Assembly: GCA_022578965.1 (NCBI GenBank) | Contig: MU400506.1 | Coordinates: forward strand, 372,001 to 436,000 | Source: Xylaria sp. FL1777 | Lineage: Eukaryota > Ascomycota > Sordariomycetes > Xylariales > Xylariaceae | Direction: 5' to 3' | DNA length: 64,000 nt | Shown here: in pieces, positions 34,121-46,700 of the stretch | Numbering within the stretch: position 1 is the stretch's first letter | Layout: every line of letters starts with the position of its first letter | Notes under the pieces: generated by a model | The model's database searches: none | What the model was told of the DNA's origin: nothing | What the model saw: only the letters and a program-made list of their open reading frames with translations | Position numbers and translations under genes: made by a program

Positions 34121-34841
34121 GATCTTCCCCTGTCCTCACCTTTTGAGATGGGGCATGTAGACGAGATTTATGCATTTATACCATGTTGGCAGTAAGGACT
34201 GAGTTGAGACCTATCTACTTAGGTAATAGGTAGGCAATGAATAAGGTTCTTAGGTCGGAAATAGGGCACGGAGCAAATACTTACGTCTCCTTCCCCTCCA
34301 AAGTAATATGGAATAGCTCCAATTACTACCTAGTGTCAATTGAAGGCAAAACCAGATATGGGTGGTATTGTAGAGGGAAGGTGAGACGAAAACTTTGGGC
34401 TAGGTAGGTACCTAAGTAGGTAGGTAAGGTACCTAGCAGGGAGGTTGGTGTCCCACTACAAGTTAGATAGACATTGCATTTATGCTTGTAGGAAGGAGGC
34501 ATCTCTCGGGGTGCTGTTTCTCCCATCAAATCAATGTCAGTTCTATCTTAAGTTATCTAAAACTAACGTATTCCAACTTATTGTTTTTTTCTTCTCATTT
34601 TTCATAGGCTATGACAATCACTGAATGTAGGTAGGCATGTAGAAATTTCCCAAAATCTACTTCCAAGGTTCAGGGTTAAATTACAAGCAGTCGCCCTAAA
34701 TGGGTAAGTACATATGCTAATATACATACCTAGTCATACTTTATTTACTCCGTAACGATACAAAAATATCAAATAATACCGGTACCCTCTCTTTCACAGG
34801 GAAACAACCTGACACTACAATTCCATCGAGTATAATGTGCC
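34121..34841. promoter_or_regulatory. Divergent promoter, RRN5-like / IRC3-like genes
   Basis: This 721-base spacer lies between head-to-head genes. It contains the densest TAGGTA/TACCTA cluster in the window (34400-34440), where the motif recurs on both strands. The last 100 bases before the IRC3 ATG are AT-rich with no CT box. Confidence 0.5.
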
Positions 34842-36830
34842 ATGTCCCGACTCCTTTCGAAATGGTCCCTGACGGCAACGCTATCGCGAAGCTTCCCATC
34901 ATCTAGATCCACGGGGCTGGCGCCGATAAGGCTCATTTCCTCACCTGCGGGAGGGTCGCAAAAGCGGCCATTTCAACCCGTACGTCTCCGTGAATACCAG
35001 GAGGAGTGCATCCAGTCTGTTCTTGCATCTTTGCAGCAGGGCCATAAGCGAGTTGGTATATCGCTAGCTACAGGAGCCGGGAAAACAGTGGTCTTCACTC
35101 AATTAATCGATCGCATCAAGCCTAACTCTGAGTATGGGACCCAAACATTAATCTTAGCTCATCGAAGGGAGCTCGTTGAGCAAGCGGCCCGGCATTGCAG
35201 CGGTGCTTATCCCGGCAAAACTGTTGAAATCGAGATGGGGAATATGCATGCTTCTGGGCGGGCAGATATTACTGTTGCTAGTATTCAGAGTATCACATCC
35301 GGAGACCGAATCAGCAAGTTTGACCCTAGCCTTTTCAAGTTGGTGCTCGTGGATGAGGCCCATCATATTGTGGCATCCGGCTATCTACGCACATTAGAAC
35401 ATTTCGGTCTTCATCAGAAGCAGGAAGGATCGCCGATTCTTGTCGGGGTTTCTGCGACTTTCTCCCGTTTCGATGGGCTTCGACTTGGAACCGCTATAGA
35501 TGAAATCGTGTATCACAAGGACTATGTCGACATGATTGGCGAAAAATGGCTATCGGACGTTCTTTTCACGACAGTTGAATCTAGTGCAGATATAACAAGA
35601 GTGAAAAGTGGCGCGAATGGGGATTTTCAACCCGGCGAGCTCTCCAAGGTTGTTAATACGGCCCAAGTCAACGAGATTACGGTTCGCAGTTGGCTAGCAA
35701 GGGCCAAAGAGAGGAAATCTACGCTGGTCTTCTGTGTAGATCTTGCTCATGTAGCCGGTTTAACACGAGCTTTTCGGCAGCACGGTATTGACGCCAGATT
35801 TGTGACCGGGGATACAGCAAAGGTTGAGAGAAGCGATCGTTTGGACGCTTTCAAGAGAGGGGAATTTCCAGTCCTCGTGAACTGTGGCGTTTTCACTGAA
35901 GGTACCGACATTCCCAACATCGACTGCGTTGTGCTGGCGAGACCAACTCGCTCTCGCAACCTTTTGGTGCAAATGATCGGGAGGGGCATGAGACTGCATC
36001 CTGGCAAGGCGAATTGCCACATCATCGATATGGTTTCTAGCCTTGCGGCCGGTATCGTAACAACACCAACACTCTTTGGGCTGGACCCGTCTGAACTGGT
36101 TAAGGAAGTTTCTGTGGATGACATGAAAAATCTGAAAATCCGTAAGGAAGCAGAGAAAGTAAGGGAAGAGGTTGCTCTGGGAGCGACTCCAGCCGTATCT
36201 AACGTAAAGAGTGATAGCAAGGTCACTTTTGTCGAGTATGACTCTGTGTTGGATCTCATCTCAGATACATCCGGCGAACAACACATTCGCTCCACCAGCA
36301 AGAATGCATGGGTGCAAGTTGGACAGCATCGATATATACTTTCTGGTCCGCATGGGACTTATATCAAACTTGAGAAAGTTGAGAAAAAAACAGAAGACCA
36401 ACCCGAATTTGTTGCTTGGGAAATCCGTGCCTTACCAAAAGGAGTCTCCAAGTCGCCCTTCGCAGCTCCTCGGCGGCTCCTTGAAGCCGTCACATTAGTC
36501 GATGCTGTGCATGGTGCTGATAAATATGCTTCTGAAAGATACCCCCATGTTCTCATCTCAAGACATGCGACTTGGCGCAAGGGCCCGCCTACAGATGGCC
36601 AACTCAAGTTCCTCAACCAGTTACGCGGAGAGAATGAAAAGCTCGACGACACGGATGTCACCAAAGGCAAGGCGGCAGACATGATCACGAAAATGCGGCA
36701 CGGGGCTCGAGGTCGATTCGCCATGCTTGCAGCTGACAGGCGAAAAACCGAGAGACGAGTCGCATTACAAGAGCAAGAGAAGACTATGAAGCTCCGGGAG
36801 CTGGTGTCGGTCGGGCCATTGTTGGCATAG
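34842..36830 (+). CDS. IRC3: Mitochondrial DEAD/H-box helicase IRC3-like
   Basis: Single exon, 662 residues. A Ser/Arg-rich presequence of about 35 residues (SKWSLTATLSRSFPSSRSTG) indicates mitochondrial import. Superfamily 2 motifs: the Q-like LREYQEECIQSVL, Walker A GAGKT at 78-82, TLILAHRREL (motif Ia), DEAH at 171-174, SAT at 204-206, then the second RecA fold with LVFCVDLAHVAGL, an NCGVFTEGTDIPNID block and the arginine-finger motif QMIGRGMRLHPGK. IRC3 in yeast is a branch-migrating helicase that maintains mitochondrial DNA. Length and motif spacing match. The C-terminal 200 residues form the family's accessory domain, ending in a basic helix. Confidence 0.9.
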   Translation: MSRLLSKWSLTATLSRSFPSSRSTGLAPIRLISSPAGGSQKRPFQPVRLREYQEECIQSVLASLQQGHKRVGISLATGAGKTVVFTQLIDRIKPNSEYGTQTLILAHRRELVEQAARHCSGAYPGKTVEIEMGNMHASGRADITVASIQSITSGDRISKFDPSLFKLVLVDEAHHIVASGYLRTLEHFGLHQKQEGSPILVGVSATFSRFDGLRLGTAIDEIVYHKDYVDMIGEKWLSDVLFTTVESSADITRVKSGANGDFQPGELSKVVNTAQVNEITVRSWLARAKERKSTLVFCVDLAHVAGLTRAFRQHGIDARFVTGDTAKVERSDRLDAFKRGEFPVLVNCGVFTEGTDIPNIDCVVLARPTRSRNLLVQMIGRGMRLHPGKANCHIIDMVSSLAAGIVTTPTLFGLDPSELVKEVSVDDMKNLKIRKEAEKVREEVALGATPAVSNVKSDSKVTFVEYDSVLDLISDTSGEQHIRSTSKNAWVQVGQHRYILSGPHGTYIKLEKVEKKTEDQPEFVAWEIRALPKGVSKSPFAAPRRLLEAVTLVDAVHGADKYASERYPHVLISRHATWRKGPPTDGQLKFLNQLRGENEKLDDTDVTKGKAADMITKMRHGARGRFAMLAADRRKTERRVALQEQEKTMKLRELVSVGPLLA

Positions 36831-37415
36831 ATTGAATGGACGGGTGTGGAGGTGAATGTGGATGTGGATGGAGATGTGGGTTAGACGAAGCAAACAACAC
36901 CAACTGGTCATGTGGTTTGTCAGTTCATTTTGCCATTCCCATGAGCACAGAACTTGGAAGGGCCCAAGCTGGCCACAAGGTAGTTCTATTATTCTTCAAG
37001 TTTGGCAGTCTCTATTGTTTCTATGCAATTTGGCGCGAGTTGACCCCCTCCCCCCTCTCTCCTTCCTCGCTTCCTCGAGTACATGCATCTCGACTCGTTC
37101 TTGCCCCAAGAGACAGGACTACACAATCACTGCTGTCAATGCCCTAGGTACTTTCCCAACCCTACAAACTCTCCCATGGCCATTCCATTCATGACGCCGT
37201 TGTCTTGCTTGCGACTGCCGTAATCCCAAACCCCCCACCGCAGCTGCATTTAGTACTTACGAACCTCCCCTAATCACCTCCCCTAATCACCTCCCCTAAT
37301 CACGTTGTTGTCCTTCCCAACCATCACCCACGACAACTTCTGCAACAATCTTCCGACACTAGAAGAAGCAAGAGCATCTTACTTCCAGAGCTGCCACCGC
37401 CAAGTCCCCTGAAAA
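36831..37415. promoter_or_regulatory. Intergenic region and promoter of the 37416 gene
   Basis: This follows the IRC3 stop and precedes the ATG at 37416. It carries a TC-rich stretch (37048-37080), three tandem CCCCT-containing 13-mers listed separately, and a conventional leader. No gene is seen. Confidence 0.5.
37265..37303 (+). promoter_or_regulatory. Three perfect 13-bp tandem repeats with CCCCT cores
   Basis: The unit CTCCCCTAATCAC occurs three times without a mismatch, 113 bases upstream of the ATG at 37416. CCCCT (AGGGG) is the core bound by Msn2/4-type stress zinc-finger factors in fungi. Whether these copies are bound is inference. Confidence 0.6.
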
Positions 37416-39393
37416 ATGCCGTTTTTCTTCTTGGGCGCGCGAGCCGCTGGTTCGACGGGTGCTCAGATGAAGCCCTCGCATAATCGTGATACGTCAACAT
37501 GTACCGGCCCTTCGCCGTCGCTGTGGCCCGAGCCTGCGCGTCCTATTGCTACCACCACGCGCCGAGTACAATTCAATCCCGCGTCCGAGATGTCCAGCAC
37601 AGCCGGCCGTGTCTTCAGAGGTGCTGCTTGCAAACCCCCGGGAAGTGCTCACACAGACGATGCCATCTCCAGTGATCATTCCAATACAACTCGGGCAGGG
37701 TCTGGCTCTACCCTCCCGACTTCAGCTTCAAGCGCCAGCAGTCCTCTCCCAAGGCCCATCGAGATCAGAGCTCCTGAAGTATTTGAACCGCACTATCCCA
37801 AGTGGCATTGTTACCCCCCAATTCACCCCACCAAATTTGATGCAAAAAGACGTCCCAGTCCCATCAAAGCCCCATCATTTGATCCTACGGACAAGTTCTT
37901 ACAGCAGTCAAGAGCCTTTCAAGACTGGGTGGGCAAGAAGAATGCCGAGAGGATTCAGCTTCGACACGGGCCCGCTTACCAGGGCCTAGTAGATGAGCTA
38001 CACCACTATCAATACATAGCCGATCATGACCCCGCGCCTGCGGTTCGTACAGATGCGATACAGCAATTAATAGAGATCAAGAAAGAGATGGTAGAAGAAC
38101 GCAAAAAGTTTGCGCCCGCAGAGCTGCAGTACATCAGAGAAATTGAAAAAGGGTGGGTGACCTTTGTCAGCATCGACAAGTACGAGCAGACAATATCCAG
38201 ACAGCGCCATCTATCTACAGTGCTACCAGTAGAGCAAAAGAGCTCATTGTCAAAAGTTGAACGCCTACTCGGCTCAGACGGCTCTTGCCTCTCGATATCA
38301 AGTTGGACTCAGCGATGCCAATCCATTCCTTCCAAGATGTCGTATGAAGAGGCAGGGATGGAATCCATGGACTTAGACGGTCGTAAATCAAAGAATCTGC
38401 CGTCAAATCCGGTTGATAAGTTGCCGTTGATAGGCGAAGGAGTCACACCCTGGCCAGATAGGCCTTATGAGATCCTCATTCCCGACTGGTTCCCTGTCGC
38501 CGCCGCCCAGGGAAATCTTGAAATGAGTGGTGGTACCGTTGAGGAAAATTACATCAATCTTCTCAATTACATTAGTCAACTAGAGTTGGCCAAGAGTCAA
38601 GGAGAATACAAGGAGAAGCATCCCGATGAAGGTAAGTTGTATCTAGATTATTTTATGTACGTTCTAGGCACTTTCGCATCAGAGTTTCTTACTCGGGAGG
38701 CTTTGCCCTCGCGTATACTCTCGCGTGCTTTCGTATCATGTGAACCCCTACTATACTCAGCAATACTGATATCTTCATTATGCAGGAGGTGTTATCGTGA
38801 AGGATGGCAACTGGGACAAGAACTGGCACTCCCCGAACCCCGGATGGCGGCATGAAAAGCAAAGGAGGTTGGGCGGCTGGTGGAAATGCCGCAAAGGACC
38901 GGAGGCAGTACCCGCCGAAAACAAATGCACACTCTGCTTGGATGATGAGGTACATGATGAGGTGCCAGAGCCCCCCATCCCTGCCGCGCAGCTTCTCGAC
39001 GATGTGATGAGATACATCGGGGAGGCTATGGCGGTCGTGGCAGAAAACGACAAGAAAATGGTGTTGGAGCGTAATCCTAGTAAGAAGCCTACCGGTCTCG
39101 AGGTGCCCGGGCCGCTGGTTGACGAGAGCGTGAAGATATGGGCTCACCAGGAGAACCCACTTACAACCACTGAACTCGATACGATCCCACTAGGTGCCCG
39201 TCAGCCCTGGATTAACTACAATCCACTTAGGGGCCTGGACGATTCGGCAGAGGCGATGGGTACCGCTCAAATCTATTTGGACCAAACCGCTGCTGAGAAC
39301 AAGGAAATGAAACAGCCCGAGGGCGACGAAGGCGCCGGTAAGAACAAGGGCAAGTTCGTTTCCAAAGAAACCCCGACAAAAGTGCCATCATAA
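37416..39393 (+). CDS. Uncharacterised fungal protein, 607 residues
   Basis: Two exons, 37416-38631 and 38786-39393, with a GTAAGT...TGCAG intron of 154 nt, close to 607 residues. I do not recognise it. The first 110 residues are Ser/Thr/Pro/Ala-rich and disordered. Then come a block with FEPHYPKWHCYPPIHPTKFD, a helical region (ERIQLRHGPAYQGLVDELHH and a Lys/Glu helix), an ILIPDWFPVAAAQG block, and in exon 2 an NWDKNWHSPNPGWRHEKQRR segment followed by WWKCRKGPE and CTLCLDD, which could bind a metal. The C terminus is a Lys/Glu tail. There is no signal peptide or membrane helix. Splice frame and continuous coding support a real gene; the role is unknown. Confidence 0.78.
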
Positions 39394-40894
39394 TCTCGTC
39401 GCCCTTGCTCTCGATATATTATAGGGCGAAAGAGATATCACGGTCCTTTCTTTGCTTCCTTCTTCGTACTGCCGAAGCCGCATCTTTGATCTCGCGCACT
39501 CTAGTGCTTGAGTGTATAGTACTGTATTATCTTTTCGAGCCCACATGGTTCGTAGCCCCTATGTGTGTATTCCTAGAAGGATGGCAGTTTCGGAATTGAC
39601 AAAGCATGGCCCGGACTCTTCCTTCAATGTATTGTTAGGGGCGTTAGCGTTTATCAAGGAAAGAGAGGGCCCCTGAGACCACATCGGGCATCACTTTACT
39701 TTATCAGATACCCCATTCTTATTTACCCCTAGGCCGCGAAGGCATAATAAATAAACTATGCTTTTAACCATTAATCTTCCATCACGTCCTTGCTATTCGC
39801 CTGCACTAAGAAATAGAAAGAGGCAGATATGTTAGGAACTAACTAAATCACTAGATCTTCTAAGCAGTTTACCTAGTTTAGCGATTGAGAAAGTAGGGCA
39901 TCTGACTATTACATCGAGGGTGATGTTGCAGGAATTTCTAATTATCTCACGCAGATCAGTCTTTGCCGCGTTTTACCAATGTATACCGAGACACATAAAT
40001 TCTAGGCCACGAAGAATTGCTAACCCTTTCCAAAGAAGGTAAAAAGAGATTGTTTATCTTTTTTTCATTACCTTTTAGGGCAACTAGCTATCTGTCTCTC
40101 TACTACCTCTACTTATGTAGGCAGCTAGCCAGCTATCTAAGCACCTCACGGCCAACAAGGCCGTGAGCCGTAGAGCTATTGTGCACATTCTCGCTATTTG
40201 CTACTTGTCTATCTCTATACTAAGTATCTGATCTAATCTAGCGCATGCTTGGTGTTATCCTATGGATCATAAGTTTTCCTATTCTTATCTAGACCATCCA
40301 GTCATCCACCCATCGTATGAAGGCCATTACGTAGCAAAAGTCGTTTGCTAGTTCCTCGTTTCCTCCCTATACCCCAAGTCATACAACAGAAATAAGAGGC
40401 TAACCACCATGAGATAAGATGTGTTAGCCTGATACGTAGAGCAGCCAGATAGTTGGCATGCCCATCTGCTGCGTCGTCGATAGGTTCACGTCAGCAAATA
40501 ATACAACCTAAACCCGGCGGTCACAGTCCTGTGCACAAATGAAGCAGTTAACGGGCAAGTTTTATCATCTCAATTCGTTATTTTATATTTCAGGTCGTTT
40601 ACTTTCATGTTTAGGTTCAGCCATGCGCTACTGCTAGGTAAGAGGTATCTAGATGGGATAGGTTGTACAAACGATGCTCCCACATCGTCTTGTAAATGTG
40701 CGCCAAAATGATTCGTGGACATCATTAAACCAAGGTAGTGCCCTCGGCCCTTAACTCTTAGCTTATTATAGGGTGTGATGATGACAAAAAGAAAACGAAA
40801 GACTGTGCCACCTATACAGAACCCACTACCGCAGACTCCTCGCTATACAACAGGGGTAGGCCGCTCAGGCAACAGATCGAAGACTCCGCTCTTC
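39394..40894. other. 1.5-kb convergent intergenic region
   Basis: Shared 3' region of the 37416 gene and the kinase-like gene. A small inverted repeat (CTCACGGCC...GGCCGTGAG) occurs at 40146-40169. A 69-codon open frame at 40775 has no support. No gene is seen. Confidence 0.5.
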
Positions 40895-43731
40895 TCAGGC
40901 GGCGACTTCAGTGTCCCGTACGGCCTCCTTTGCAGGGGCACCTGGATCTGTATCCGAGTGCGCCGGCGGGCTCCGTTCCCCTGACGGTTCTGATGATAAT
41001 GAGTCCTTCTGAGATGATAAATCAGATGTAGTCGTGATATTTGCTTCTGTGGGTCGCGTAGATGATATGTCCCGTATTTCATCATCTGTTCTGTCGTGTG
41101 TATAAGCCGTATTTGAATTATCTGTCTGAGGCTCCAATTCGTGGGGTTCCGTTACTTTGATAGATTTCTCTTGCTCTTCTAAATCCGGAGCGATTGCCAC
41201 ACCAGTTTGATTATCAGCTGGGGGAATTGCAACATCAGGATCATCGACTCGGATTATTTTTCCAGAGTCCACTTCCTCCTCCGGCGATCTTTCCAATATA
41301 GTAAAATTATCATGCTGTGGCTTTTCCGCAACTGGTGTCCCGTCCGAGCTTCCGTCTGGCGTTATGTCACATGCGGGCGTAGGAACCTTAGGCTCATCCT
41401 CATTTAGTAATGCAGCATTCTCGTCTTGGCTACCAGCCACCACGTTGGATTCAACAATACCAGTTTTCGACGAAATATCTTGCGCTGGGCTATTACCGCC
41501 CAGCGCCTTAAGAGTCTGTTCATGTTCCAGAACAGCCTCTGCACGGAGCTCTTCCTGCATTTGGTTGAGTTCTTCCGCCATTTTCGCAAAACTAGTTATG
41601 TCTTCAAGATCTCTTGGTGTTCCAACCTTTGCCTCATCCACAGCAGGATCATCGTCCACAGCTGTGATGTCATGCACTCCCGCCCAGGTCGCATTTCCGC
41701 GAATGTAGGGCGGGCTATATAAACCATGATGAATTGGCGAAGGGCTAGGTGGAGATCGACCACGTGGTGGATAGTATAGCTCGTCTGAGAAGCTCGGCGA
41801 GGTCGCCTGTGTATTACTAGCAGAGGAGCACGGCCAACTGTTCCGGGGCTCCACGGTTCTGACATCTAGGGGGGCGTAGCTTTCGTTCGCCACATAATTT
41901 TGGAACGAAGTACCGTTGTGTACAGAGATCAACGGCAAACCCCGTTCCCCATACGTGTCGTCGTACGGCATCTCAGGGAATTTAGTGAGTAGTGCGGTAG
42001 CCTGCAATCGGACGCGGGGGTCCTCATTCAGGCAGTTCTCCACTATCTCACGGTACCACGTAGGCACATCTAACTCTGGCCTCAAACGAAGGGGCCGACG
42101 ATGGGCCTCGGGTTCGTCCTCGAGCGTCGCCAACGCCCATAGCACCATTCCAAGCTGGTAGAGGTCGGATTTGACACCGATATACATGGAAATCCGCTGA
42201 TTGCTGTCGATTAGTGAAGTTGCCTCTGGAGGTTCCCAACCAACTGGGCAACCTCTCCTGTTGATATCGATGATTTTGGCATCGCCACAATTATCAATCA
42301 CAATATTGGAAAGAGTGAAATCACCCTGCACAAACCCAGTTTCATGGATGTCCGAGAGCCCTCGCACGATTTGCCTTGCCCACTTCTCTCGGACTGCCCA
42401 GGACAATTCCTGGTCGCCTTGTTCTTGAGAATCGTATATGACATCAATGAGTGCCCCTTGCTCGGCATAACTGATGAGAAGTCCCTTGACGACCTCGTCA
42501 TGGTCGTCAACAACTACACCATAAAATCCAATTATGCTCCGGGAGAATCGCAACGAATTAAGAGCGTTGACTTCATAAAGGAACTCGTCTATAGTATCTG
42601 GTCCCGGTATCTCTTTCTTGATAAGTGTGCGTCCATTAGTTCTAACTTTGTAGACAAAGCCGGACATGTGAGAGTCAAATTCGAGTTCACTCTCACGAAC
42701 ACGTCGGCAGCCCATATGTTGAACCATGTGCACAGTCGGGAATTGAACGATTTCCTAGTTTAGAGTGGGTTAGTTTCTAGGACAGATACACTCGTAAGAA
42801 CTTGACCTACGTTAACGTCTTCGACTACATGAACATGCAGTCTGCCCTCCGCAGTTTGTAATTTGAGGTTCGTGACGGTATCGTAAAACTGAATGTCCTG
42901 AAGACTTTCGCGAATGGCCTCGTAGATCTTAGCACTTTTATCCCGCTGAAATTTGGTGCTAGAAAGGTCCTTTTCGAGAGAGTCGCTAGGAGCATTTCGG
43001 TAGTCAAGGGAGATAGTCACTCGCCTCCAGGTCGATTCCTTCTCTCGATAGGTAACGAAGAATTTCTCCCTCCTAGACTTATCTCGGAAATGCATGCTTA
43101 GATTCAATATCCATTTGTGCTCTAGCTCCTCCCGTATAGCAGCGTCGTACTGGGAAGTATTGATAGACTGGGCATCGGCAATAGAGATAGCCTCTGGGTA
43201 AGTAGGTACTTGCTCGTCTGTATGTTCATCATCTCTTACTATACTAGGGATGTCAATGCCGTTGAGGCTCATAAAATGTTTTTCGTCAACGGGACTATGA
43301 GGAGCTGAGGTGGTCTGCGACGTAGTGGCAAGTTTGCCAGCAGATAATTCAGTATCGTCAGCAAAGAAATCGGGCGCGCTTGCGCGAGGTAAAAGTTGAC
43401 TTGAATGAGAGGTGCTGTATTGAAGATGCATGCGTCTATCGACTGACACGGCTCTTCGTTCCGCCGGAGTAGGTAAGATGGCTTCTAGTTTTTCCCTATT
43501 CTCAGACTGCTGTCTCTTAAACGTCTTGGCCCTAGGCAAGCCGGGAACGACTTTCCGTGCCCTTCGGACCAGGCCCGAACTGGTCGATGAGTCTCGGGAC
43601 AGCCCTGGCTCGGAACGAGGCGCCGACGGAGAGAGACCCCTTAGACCCTTACCAGTAAGCTTCTTCCAGAGGGCGGCGATGCGGTTGCTTTCCGAAGACA
43701 GAGGAAGCGAAGCGTTCGTCGGTGAGGCCAT
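40895..43731 (-). CDS. Protein kinase-like protein with altered motifs and long flanking regions
   Basis: Two exons, 43731-42811 and 42754-40895, joined through a GTAGGT...ACTAG intron, close to 926 residues. The first 190 residues are Ser-rich and basic. A structured region at about 190-307 (HKWILNLSMHFRDKSRREKF) is of unknown type. The kinase-like domain covers about 330-590: TLIKK (353-354, the ATP-lysine position), a catalytic loop reading VQGDFTLSN in place of HRD...N (D452 and N457 kept), DIN at 470-472 in place of DFG, then WEPPE in place of APE. The key Asp, Asn and second Asp survive, so weak activity is possible. The last 330 residues are acidic and disordered. HRD and DFG changes of this kind are seen in fungal-specific kinase-like proteins. 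Partner and pathway are not visible. Confidence 0.82.
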
Positions 43732-46700
43732 GGCGACAGTCTCTCAACGAAAATGGTACTGTGGACTCCGAATAGTAGAGACGTGCCCAGTGAAAATTAG
43801 TCGGCGTGTCATACGAAGGAGAAAGGAATGAGCCAAAGCAGCATGTATCAAGACAGGGTGTTGGTATGGTTATGTTAAGACGGCACCGTTGACTACGCAG
43901 CCGCACAGACGCACGGGGAAATGGTTCAAGGCAGGGCGACGGATTCGAATGGAACGAGACACGAAACGCCTCCGTCGTGACTGAGGCTTGACGTAGTGGT
44001 GGTCCCAAGACCAACGGGGTCAACGTTTGACTGGCTTGGGCATAGACACCCTCGCACCTCAGGGCGGGGAAGGGGAGGGGATAGAAAATGCAGTTTATAC
44101 TATTGTCCGGTCCAACCACGGACGACGCAGGCAGACTGACGACGTTATAGAGAAGACAGATTGGACGTCGGTGGGATTGGGCTGAGGATTAGCTGCTTAG
44201 GCCTGCATATTGAGCAGTTAAGCATGAAAAAATAAAAATAAAAATAGTGGTGCGCTAGGGACCCAGACGAGGACGAGGGTGAGAACGAGAATGACGATGA
44301 AAAGGGGAAGGAGAGCGGAAGCAGAAAGCGGGAGTGAAGTGAGGCTTCGTGCTGTTATTGGTAAATGCTGACGATGGCTGGCTGGGATGGGGCGGGCGGT
44401 GCAGTGCGCTGGCGGTCGACGAGACCCGAGAGGCGTGATTTCAACTGCACCAGAAAAGATCTGGATGAATACTACTACTACTACTTCTACTACTGCCTAC
44501 TACCAGGTATGCCGTGGATATGCAGTTGGTACCATGCCGTAGGTAGAGCAGAGACCAGAGAGAGGGAGGAGGATATGCAGGTGGGGTGAGAAATGGGAGA
44601 AGAGCACGAGAATGCGATGGATGATGGATACATGGGATGGATTACATGGGATGGGATACACTACCTTACCTCCATGTAGTATATGTACTGCAGGTATGAG
44701 GTAGGTATGTAGGTATAGATAACCGCATCGGTCATTAGATAGCCCACCAACCCTGCCTGCCTACCTAGAAGTACATAGTCCATCCCGAGGGCAACCAGTT
44801 ACTGAAGCTGATGCGCGTGAATTCTGACGGGCTGGGATGCTACTCAGCATGTATGTCTCTGTTCGTGCAGATGTATACTAAGGTAGGTAAGATGTAGTGT
44901 AGTGGTGGTTGCAGATTAGATACACGACGGGATACGCAGGATAGTAGTACTTAAGTAAGTACCTATAGGCAGTACTCACGGACCTAAGGCTTAGCTTAGT
45001 CTTAGGTAGCAGATAGCGCGCTGTAGTATATACTGGGTACCTACTTGTAGTACCTAAGGTAGGCAGGACGGGTAAGACAGGTAGGACAGCGGGACGGTGA
45101 GTGATGCCATGCACCACTGCAAGTTTAGAGTCGCACCATGCTACTGTGGTCCAAAGTTGCAGCAACGTACGTTACGGCACCAGCGAAGACGCCTGCATGG
45201 GGCTCTCGGCAACACTGCCCGCATCAGGGGAGGCTCCAAGTTTTTTAGTTTTTTTTTTCCCTCTTTTTCAGTATGTCCCCCGCGGTCCTACCCGTGGGAC
45301 AAAGTACCTACTCACAGCAGATATGTACAGTGGGCATGTTCGACGAGTCTGGAGCTCCCGAACCCAAAGAGCGGTATGGGAACTTGGATACCTACTTAAC
45401 CAACTCTGCACGCACATATGGTCTTCGAAATCCTATTCATCGCAATGCGCATCCATATATCCTCGACCCATAGGAGGCAATACGTAAAAGACCCAACAGT
45501 ATAGTTGCACCGGCTCGGCTCATGTATTGGGTACCAATCCAATAGATAAGGAAGGACGCCAATGGCACGCAACTATTCAATCTGTCAGGGTGGGTGTAGG
45601 CATCACGACGATTATTCCATGGACGACGAGTTCCAGTGCCCCGCCATCCTCATTGGGGTATTTGTGCGGTGCTGGGGTGCGGGGGCTGATGCTGGCTCCT
45701 ATTCGACAATTTGTCTTGGGTCGAATAGTATAGTCTGAGCAGCAAAACGCTAACTACCTACTGTTCTCGTCCCATGAGGAAGGAATTGGGGGAGTCAAGG
45801 CGATCGGGCCTAAACAAATCGGTTCTTCTAGTGTGTGCGTTGTACAAAATAGTTCCAGGTAGTCCAAGACAGGCAGATCCTAGACAACTTGAGGAGGGGT
45901 TGTTTTATAACTGTTTAAGCATAGCACTGATTAATACCTCATTTTCTAGCTACATATTACCTGCTGTGTGTTTCTCGAATAGCACAAGACCGAGGGCAAC
46001 TATTATCCTGCTTTGATCAACCCGATAGAGAAAAAAAGGCCTCCTTTGCGTGTTCAAGCTGTCTCTTTTTTTTCTTTTTTACTTGCTCAATTGATCTGCG
46101 GCGTGTGTCATATAGGATGCTACCTTCTCCAGTCCGTAACATCACAAAGAGGACCCCTCCCTTAAGTCAAAGTAATCCAAGACCAGGACCGGTAAGCTAA
46201 TTCGACGAGGGTGAGGGACAACTCATCACTGGCCCCGACTAGCATAGATAGACCATCCCTTTTCTTCGTCTTATTATTACTCCAGAGCATCCCCCCACCC
46301 AGGCAGTTGGAGAGAATGGTATACTCGTGATGATGCCAGCCCAGACAGACAATCCCTTGAGAATCTGGACCATCACTGCATGTTCAATTAACCTCGCGCA
46401 GCGTCTTCGTCACGGGATTTACCCAAGGGCAGACAGGCAGGCAACCAGCCAGGGATGGGGGATCTACGAAAGACGGCTCGGGAACGGGGGCCATTTTTTA
46501 AATTTACCAACGGCGGTGCGCCATCGAAATTACTCATTTAGCTCCCGTCTCTCTCCAAGGATCTTCCAAGTGCGGCAAGCTCGCAGCTAATAACTACCTA
46601 TACTAGCGTAGCGTAATACACTCTCTACTGCGTACGCAGTTCATACGTAAGGATAAATGGATATTGAGACCTCGTGCGGCTGGACCACCGAACTGGTATC

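Noticed and set aside
33425..34160. Plus-strand frames of about 190-230 codons
   Set aside because: Antisense shadows of the RRN5-like gene.
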